From Halobacteriovorax sp. (GTDB taxonomy: Bacteria > Bdellovibrionota > Bacteriovoracia > Bacteriovoracales > Bacteriovoracaceae), in assembly GCA_002720865.1 (NCBI GenBank), contig PBIO01000014.1:558001-622000 (forward strand): a stretch of 64,000 nucleotides of DNA, written 5' to 3'. A model generated the notes under the pieces. It saw only the letters and a list, made by a program, of their open reading frames with translations. It was not told the DNA's origin and searched no databases. Each line of letters starts with the position of its first letter. Positions within the stretch are counted from its first letter, which is position 1. Below, in pieces: positions 59,780 to 64,000 of the stretch. The position numbers and the translations under genes are program-made.

Positions 59780-59791
59780 TCGGCGCGCCGA
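59780..59791. promoter_or_regulatory. Perfect GC-rich palindrome upstream of the small protein gene
   Basis: TCGGCGCGCCGA, 12 bases, dyad-symmetric and far richer in G+C than its surroundings. It lies 10-21 bases before the ATG at 59770, right at the ribosome-binding region. A regulator site is possible; the transcript could also fold there. Confidence 0.4.
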
Positions 59792-59849
59792 GCAATTTAC
59801 TCAAGTATTTATTTAGGGATCTCTTAAATTTTGGGGAGTTAGGAAGGAA

Positions 59850-59878
59850 CTTCCAGGACAGGAGCACCGTCCTGGAAG
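59850..59878. other. Strong hairpin between the H1-like and small protein genes
   Basis: CTTCCAGGAC / GTCCTGGAAG, 10 perfect pairs, 9-base loop. A second weaker stem lies at about 59891-59915 (GGAGACC/GGCCTCC). Neither is followed by a T-run on the minus strand, so they may be mRNA processing or stability elements between the two genes. Confidence 0.5.
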
Positions 59879-59921
59879 CCTTTCGGGCACATCAGGAGAC
59901 CTGTAAAAGGCCTCCAAATTC

Positions 59922-60416
59922 TTATTTTTTCTTCGTTGTTTTCTTTTTAGCGGCCTTCTTTTTTGTGGTCTTAGCGACTTTCTTTTTAGCGGCCTTCTTC
60001 TTTGTCTTCTTAGCGACTTTCTTTTTAGTCGCTTTCTTCTTAGTAGCTTTCTTTTTAGACTTTGTTTTGGACTTTACTCCAGTGGCCTTTTTAGCGGCTT
60101 TGGTAACATCGTCTAAATGCTTTTCAACGGTTTTCTTCATGGTCTCAAGTTCTTTAAGCTGCTCATCAAGAAGCTTTTTAGTCTTTTTGATCTCACCTTC
60201 GAAGAACTTCTTCATGTTCTTAACTTCGTTGTTATAGCCCTTTCTTAGGTCTTTTATGTTTGAATTCAACATCTTATCGATTTGCTTTTGTCTCTTGGTC
60301 TTCATTTTCCTTAGGTTATCGATAGTTTTGTGAATCTCGCTGGTTTGTGCGAAATCGACAAAATTCTTCTCTAGAGTTCTAAATGATCCAAGTATCTTAT
60401 TCTTTACGTCAGCCAT
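59922..60416 (-). CDS. Phasin/histone-H1-like protein with Lys/Ala-rich tail
   Basis: 164 residues. Residues 1-105 are a charged helix bundle or coiled coil (FRTLEKNFVDFAQTSEIHKTIDNLRKMKTKRQKQIDKM, KKFFEGEIKKTKKLLDEQLKELETMKKTVEKHLDDV). The last 55 residues are almost only Lys, Ala, Thr and Val in KKKAAKKKVA-like repeats, as in bacterial H1-like proteins and in PhaF/AlgP. The tail will bind DNA. The head may bind polyester granules (phasin-like) or only oligomerise. A phaR-type gene elsewhere in the window makes the granule idea worth testing. Good ribosome site AGAGG before ATG. Confidence 0.75.
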   Translation of the reverse strand: MADVKNKILGSFRTLEKNFVDFAQTSEIHKTIDNLRKMKTKRQKQIDKMLNSNIKDLRKGYNNEVKNMKKFFEGEIKKTKKLLDEQLKELETMKKTVEKHLDDVTKAAKKATGVKSKTKSKKKATKKKATKKKVAKKTKKKAAKKKVAKTTKKKAAKKKTTKKK

Positions 60417-60488
60417 ACTTTACCTCTTTATGGGGGGCTTGTTTACATGTCTAATTTAACTCTTATCGGGGAAATCGCAAGGGTACTG

Positions 60489-60506
60489 TGTAAGGAATAC
60501 TTTACA
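60489..60506. promoter_or_regulatory. Palindrome upstream of the small ORF / XRE unit
   Basis: TGTAA, an 8-base spacer and TTACA, immediately before the GGGGGG ribosome site of the small ORF. It is a candidate operator, possibly for the XRE regulator encoded downstream. Confidence 0.4.
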
Positions 60507-60517
60507 GGGGGGTTGAA

Positions 60518-60601
60518 ATGTATAGTAAAGTTTACGATATTAGTCCAGCGGGTGAACCCCTTTGGAAATGGTCCTTAGGACCAATAGGAAAGAGACTATG
60601 A
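60518..60601 (+). CDS. 27-residue small ORF overlapping the XRE gene
   Basis: ATG 60518 opens a 27-codon frame that begins MYSKVYDISPAGEPLWKW and ends IGKRL. GGGGGG (60507-60512) is well placed upstream. Its TGA overlaps the ATG of the XRE gene (ATGA), the usual sign of a coupled gene. The product has three Pro, two Trp and a basic end, and no membrane span. A second palindrome, GGTCCTTAGGACC (60570-60582), lies inside it. It may be a leader peptide, a toxin or a small protein modulating the regulator; not recognised. Confidence 0.55.
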   Translation: MYSKVYDISPAGEPLWKWSLGPIGKRL

Positions 60602-60846
60602 TTACTAACAACCTGAAAGACATTCGAAGAGACTACGGTGTTACTCAACAAGAACTTGCTGAAGGTGTAGGAACCACGAGACAAACTATCCACTCAATTG
60701 AGTCGGGTAAAAGTCTTCCACAGCTCGAGCTAGCTCTTAAAATGGCCTACTATTTTGATGTGAATTTAGAGGAGCTTTTCTTCTTAGACGTCAAAGGTAC
60801 CATTGAGGAGTCTGTTGAGCCCTTTTCCATTTTTGGAAAGAATTAA
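60598..60846 (+). CDS. XRE-family transcriptional regulator
   Basis: 82 residues, Cro/CI-type. The helix-turn-helix LKDIRRDYGVTQQELAEGVGTTRQTIHSIESGKSLPQLELALKMAYYFDVNLEELFFLD matches the short YozG-like regulators. ATG 60598 has AGGAAAG upstream and is preferred over the frame start at 60562. It ends in a short acidic and aromatic tail. Coupled to the 27-codon ORF. It may repress itself, and possibly the M48 protease gene 80 bases downstream, whose -10 box carries a perfect palindrome. Confidence 0.88.
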   Translation: MITNNLKDIRRDYGVTQQELAEGVGTTRQTIHSIESGKSLPQLELALKMAYYFDVNLEELFFLDVKGTIEESVEPFSIFGKN

Positions 60847-60897
60847 TAATATTGTCAGGCGTCCCACGTCGCACCGGGTTCATGATTTTTTTGCTGA

Positions 60898-60915
60898 ATG
60901 TTCTATAATGAACAT
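60898..60915 (+). promoter_or_regulatory. Palindrome around the -10 box of the M48 protease gene
   Basis: ATGTTC-TATAAT-GAACAT. The -10 TATAAT (60904-60909) lies exactly between two 6-base arms. GGAGG follows at once before the ATG 60927. A protein bound here would block transcription. Confidence 0.5.
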
Positions 60916-60926
60916 CCGGAGGAATT

Positions 60927-61910
60927 ATGGACCAATCCCACGCTTTAAAAATAATTGAAAAAGATCTACGTAAAGTTTGCTCGACACCTCTTGGGAGAAG
61001 AGCTTTTTTAACGGCCCTACCTGTTCTCGTGGCCGGCTGTGCCAGTAGTGATAAAACAAGATACCGTGAAGGTGATAATTCTGGGCAAGAAACTGCCATG
61101 ACCATTGCAGATGAAAAACGTATGACCCAGGAATATCTTCCGCAAATGTATAAGGAGTATCCAAAAACAAAGAACTCTTATGCTCAAAGTTATATTTCAA
61201 ATCTAGGTCATAAGATTGCTTCAGGCAGCGGGCTTGAAGGAAAACCCTATAATTATAATTTTACTCTGGTCGATGCCAAGATGATTAATGCCTTTGCTCT
61301 TCCGGCCGGGACTGTTTTTGTGACAACGCCTTTATTGAAGATGGCAAAAACTGAAGCAGAACTAGCTGGTGTTATTGGGCATGAAATTGGTCATGTTCAG
61401 GCCAGGCATACAGCGGAAAGAATGGACAAGGCGAAGAAGGCGCAAAAGAAAACTTTAATTTATGGAGCTATCGGCGGACTTCTTGGGGGGGCCGGTGGTT
61501 ACGCCCTTGGAAAGTTCTTATGTTCCAAGGAAGATAGGGAATGTCTTAAAAGGGTCGCTATGTACGGTGCCATGGCCGGAGGGGCCGGTGGACTTTTAAT
61601 TCAAAAGTTTGCGTTCATGGCCAACTCTCGGGAAGATGAGATGGAAGCGGATAGGATTGGTTTTAAAACGGCCATGCAATCAGGTTTTCACTCTCAGTAC
61701 GTTGGTAATTTTTATTCAGAACTTTTAAAAATGGAAGAGGCCCATAAGCGTGGTCAAAATAAATTAATGGCCTCTTTTGCTGATGCCATGTCGACCCATC
61801 CCCCAAGTAGGGAAAGGGTGTCTCAGCAAAGAGAATTGTCTAGGGAATTTGCAGGTAAGGGAGGAACCATCTCCTCCCGCGAGTTTAAAAAAGTTAAGTC
61901 GTTAGTTTAA
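60927..61910 (+). CDS. M48-family metalloprotease lipoprotein
   Basis: 327 residues. The N-terminus LGRRAFLTALPVLVAGCASS contains twin Arg followed by a hydrophobic stretch and a lipobox VAGC, so a Tat-type lipoprotein is possible. The M48 domain has the zinc site VIGHEIGHVQARHTAERM (H152, E153, H156) and the third ligand Glu in SREDEMEADRIGF. NAFALPAGTVFVTTPLLK and MSTHPPSRERV are standard M48C features, as in BepA/LoiP-type enzymes that act on outer-membrane proteins. A hydrophobic Gly-rich loop GAIGGLLGGAGGYALG is seen. GGAGG precedes ATG. Confidence 0.9.
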   Translation: MDQSHALKIIEKDLRKVCSTPLGRRAFLTALPVLVAGCASSDKTRYREGDNSGQETAMTIADEKRMTQEYLPQMYKEYPKTKNSYAQSYISNLGHKIASGSGLEGKPYNYNFTLVDAKMINAFALPAGTVFVTTPLLKMAKTEAELAGVIGHEIGHVQARHTAERMDKAKKAQKKTLIYGAIGGLLGGAGGYALGKFLCSKEDRECLKRVAMYGAMAGGAGGLLIQKFAFMANSREDEMEADRIGFKTAMQSGFHSQYVGNFYSELLKMEEAHKRGQNKLMASFADAMSTHPPSRERVSQQRELSREFAGKGGTISSREFKKVKSLV

Positions 61911-63454
61911 GAAACATTACTTGCTTTTGTTATCAATGCTGAGCCGATATTTTTATCTGGAAAGAGCTCAGCATAATTTCTTATGATGGTGGGACTTACC
62001 CTTCTCCAGATACTGCCTCTATTTAATTTAGATAAGGAATCGATACCAGCGGCCGCAAGAATTTCTGCAACGGCGTGAACTGTTTCATGATGAAAATTTG
62101 CCACTCGAACATACTTGTCTTCAACGTCTAGACCTTTGTAAAGCTTTGGATTTTGTGTGGCTACACCAGTAGGGCATTTATTAGTATTACATTCTAGGGC
62201 CTGAATACATCCTAGAGCGAGCATCATTCCCCTTGCGGAATAACAGGCATCTGCACCAAGAGAGATGGCCTTAACAATATCGAAGCCAGTTAATATTTTT
62301 CCTGAACAAAGAATTTTAATATCTTTTTTAAGATCGTAAGCTTTTAAAAGATCAGAAGCAAAAATAAGTCCGTCTCTTAGGCTCATTCCAATTGAGTTTG
62401 AAAACTCTGGTGGTGCAGCACCGGTTCCGCCCTCGCCGCCATCAATGGTAATAAAGTCTGGAGTGATTCCTGTATCCACCATGGTTTTACATAGTTCTTC
62501 AAACTCAGCTGGAGAACCAAAACAAAGCTTAAAGCCGATAGGTTTTCCGCCAGATAATTCTCTTAAAGTTGCCACAAACTTAAGAAGCCCTTTTGGGTCA
62601 GAAAAAGCAGAGTGGCTAGAGGGAGAGGCCACAGTTGTGTGAGGAGTCACCCCTCTTGCTTTAGCGATAAGAGGAGTATTCTTTTTGGCCGGAAGAATTC
62701 CTCCGTGACCAGGTTTAGCACCCTGGGATAATTTGATTTCAATCATTTTTATATTTGAAGAGTTCGATCTCTCAGCAAACATCTGAGCATTAAAGCTACC
62801 ATCTTCATTCCTACAGCCGAAGTAACCCGTACCAATTTGCCAAATAAGATCACCCTCTCTTTTTAAATGAAAGTCTGAAGCACTTCCTTCACCAGTATTA
62901 TGGGCAAAGTTTCCAAGTTTCGCTCCCCAGTTTAAGGCCTCAATTGCATGGCTACTTAAGGAACCATAGCTCATGGCCGAAATATTGAGGATTGATAGGC
63001 TATATGGTTTCGCGCAATCCGGTCCACCAACGGTAATCCTTAGATTATCTGGAGAAACTTGATCAAGAGGAAGTGGATTCATAGAGTGATTAATCCACTC
63101 ATATCCTGGTTCATAAACATCTAGTTGAGTTCCAAAGGGAGTTGTAGAAATTTGTTTTTTAGATCTTTGATAAACAAGTGAACGATAAATTCTAGAGATG
63201 GGAGTTCCATCGGTATCGGATTCAATAAAGTATTGATAAATTTTTGGTCTTAAGTCTTCCATTATGTATCTAAGCCTTCCAAAGAGGGGATAGTTTTTCA
63301 TAATGGTTCTTTTCTTTTGCAGCATTTCATATACGCCAAGTAAGAAAAGAGGGGCCGTTATTAGAAAGCTCCATACTAATGGGTGATAAAAATAAGTAGC
63401 TATTCCTTGGATTGATAAAATCAAAAGACTTACGACGGTAAATTCCAATCTCAT
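61907..63454 (-). CDS. FMN-binding glutamate-synthase-domain protein
   Basis: 515 residues. Two N-terminal spans (VVSLLILSIQGIATYFY, PLVWSFLITAPLFLLGVYEML) anchor it. The rest is the glutamate synthase FMN/2-oxoglutarate domain: LSQGAKPGHGGILPAKK, IGFKLCFGSP, ITIDGGEGGTGAAPPEF, ILCSGKILTGFDIVKAISLGADACYSARGMMLALGCIQALECNTNKCPTGVATQNP. The Cys triplet in that last block fits a 3Fe-4S cluster. The glutaminase domain and GltD are absent, so it is not classic GOGAT; archaeal and bacterial stand-alone forms of this kind exist. The stop overlaps that of the M48 gene. Confidence 0.9.
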   Translation of the reverse strand: MRLEFTVVSLLILSIQGIATYFYHPLVWSFLITAPLFLLGVYEMLQKKRTIMKNYPLFGRLRYIMEDLRPKIYQYFIESDTDGTPISRIYRSLVYQRSKKQISTTPFGTQLDVYEPGYEWINHSMNPLPLDQVSPDNLRITVGGPDCAKPYSLSILNISAMSYGSLSSHAIEALNWGAKLGNFAHNTGEGSASDFHLKREGDLIWQIGTGYFGCRNEDGSFNAQMFAERSNSSNIKMIEIKLSQGAKPGHGGILPAKKNTPLIAKARGVTPHTTVASPSSHSAFSDPKGLLKFVATLRELSGGKPIGFKLCFGSPAEFEELCKTMVDTGITPDFITIDGGEGGTGAAPPEFSNSIGMSLRDGLIFASDLLKAYDLKKDIKILCSGKILTGFDIVKAISLGADACYSARGMMLALGCIQALECNTNKCPTGVATQNPKLYKGLDVEDKYVRVANFHHETVHAVAEILAAAGIDSLSKLNRGSIWRRVSPTIIRNYAELFPDKNIGSALITKASNVS

Positions 63455-63577
63455 AAATTATTCCTGTTTGATGCCTATTTCTAGTTTATTGCATCATTAT
63501 ACTTCGCGACATAGGAAGCTTTTTCCGAAGAGGTTGATAATTTCAGTTGGGATTTTTTTCATGTTAAAATTCTAATC

Positions 63578-64000
63578 ATGTCAAAGACTTACGAAATTAT
63601 ATTTACTGGTGGGGGCTCTGGTGGTCATGTCATGCCCACTGTGACTTTGCTTAACGAAATTAAGGATAAATATCGTATTGGTTATATTGGCGGAAGTGGA
63701 ATTGAAAAAGAATTGATTGGTTCCTTAGGACTTAGCTTTCATACGATTTCGACGGGAAAGTTAAGACGTTATATAAGCTTAGAAAATCTAATTGATGTTT
63801 TTAAAGTCATAAAAGGTATCTTTGATTCCCTCTTTGTTCTCCTTAGGACCTCTAATAAAAAAACCTTAGTCTTTTCAACCGGCGGCTTTGTGACAGTTCC
63901 TGTGGTTTTGGCCGCTTGGCTTCTAGGAAGAAGAATCTATATTCATGAACAAACTACCCAGGTTGGTTTGGCCAATAAAATCGCCAGTAAGTTTGCTTCA
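63578..64000 (+). CDS. murG: MurG-type N-acetylglucosaminyltransferase, 5' part
   Basis: The frame opens at ATG 63578 and stays open to the window edge (141 codons). IIFTGGGSGGHVMPTVTLLNEI is the MurG G-loop, GYIGGSGIEKELIGSLGLSFHTISTGKLRRY the acceptor side, and VFSTGGFVTVPVVLAAWLLGRRIYIHEQTTQVGLANKIASKF the second G-loop and the HEQN-like motif (Thr-Thr here). MurG makes lipid II by adding GlcNAc to lipid I at the inner face of the membrane. No ribosome site is obvious. The C-terminal domain lies outside the window. Confidence 0.88.
   Translation, partial: MSKTYEIIFTGGGSGGHVMPTVTLLNEIKDKYRIGYIGGSGIEKELIGSLGLSFHTISTGKLRRYISLENLIDVFKVIKGIFDSLFVLLRTSNKKTLVFSTGGFVTVPVVLAAWLLGRRIYIHEQTTQVGLANKIASKFAS

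Noticed and set aside
59935-60090. DNA repeat array in the H1-like gene
   Set aside because: The repetition follows from the Lys/Ala codons of the tail and is not an independent repeat or CRISPR.
59764-60237. Long plus-strand frame rich in Phe, Ala, Val and Leu opposite the H1-like gene
   Set aside because: It is the mirror of the Lys/Ala repeat (AAG and GCC codons read backwards), has no ribosome site and overlaps the real gene.

Overview
The window looks like a chromosomal segment of an A+T-rich Gram-negative bacterium. Beta-barrel proteins ending in Phe, many lipoproteins, a MurG start and an Opp transporter support the Gram-negative assignment. The gene mix (SUV3-like helicase, paired Get3/ArsA-type ATPases, HD-GYP protein, H1-like Lys/Ala-rich protein, many Cys-containing exported proteins without known function) fits Bdellovibrionota, most likely Bacteriovoracales (Halobacteriovorax/Bacteriovorax type). 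That placement is inference. I see no insertion sequence, prophage, CRISPR array or rRNA; there is one tRNA.

Layout. 1-9.4 kb: metabolism: a Glu dehydrogenase, a stand-alone ComM N-terminal domain, a pfkA-gpmI glycolysis pair, an aminotransferase broken by a TGA at the position expected for its substrate-binding Arg, a lipoprotein behind a near-consensus sigma-54 promoter, and an acyl-CoA dehydrogenase. 9.4-16.2 kb: a PD-(D/E)XK-like protein, rlmL, a small-molecule kinase, ahcY, rpiB and lipid/glycan genes. 16.2-23.4 kb: exported unknowns, a DtxR-type iron regulator and a GT2 / UGM-like / Agl23-like glycan operon on the minus strand. 23.4-31.4 kb: transporters, peptidases and a LYS1-type saccharopine dehydrogenase. 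31.5-36.1 kb: a tight operon of SUV3-like RNA helicase, DUF455 ferritin-like protein and ATP-grasp-like protein. 36.2-40.8 kb: an acidic single-span protein, an intact HD-GYP protein and a degenerate PP2C/SpoIIE-like protein. 40.8-46.4 kb: a minus-strand run of phaR, a beta-barrel protein, two ArsA/Get3-family ATPases, and the two reverse-transsulfuration enzymes. 46.4-46.9 kb is a structured non-coding gap. 46.9-55.2 kb: a TPR lipoprotein and a complete oppABCDF operon. 55.3-59.4 kb: a degenerate HD-GYP protein paired with a 962-residue coiled-coil protein that may carry a pseudo-receiver. 59.4-64 kb: tRNA-Leu(UAG), a phasin/H1-like protein, a 27-codon ORF coupled to an XRE regulator, an M48 lipoprotein protease, an FMN glutamate-synthase-like protein and the start of murG.

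How the genes fit together. AhcY yields homocysteine; the cystathionine beta-synthase and gamma-lyase-type enzymes could turn it into cysteine. OppABCDF and the M3, M28 and M48 peptidases fit a peptide-consuming lifestyle. The best candidates for undescribed biology are the helicase/DUF455/ATP-grasp operon, the pseudo-HD-GYP/coiled-coil pair, the asymmetric ArsA/Get3-like pair, and the small ORF-XRE unit with its palindromes.
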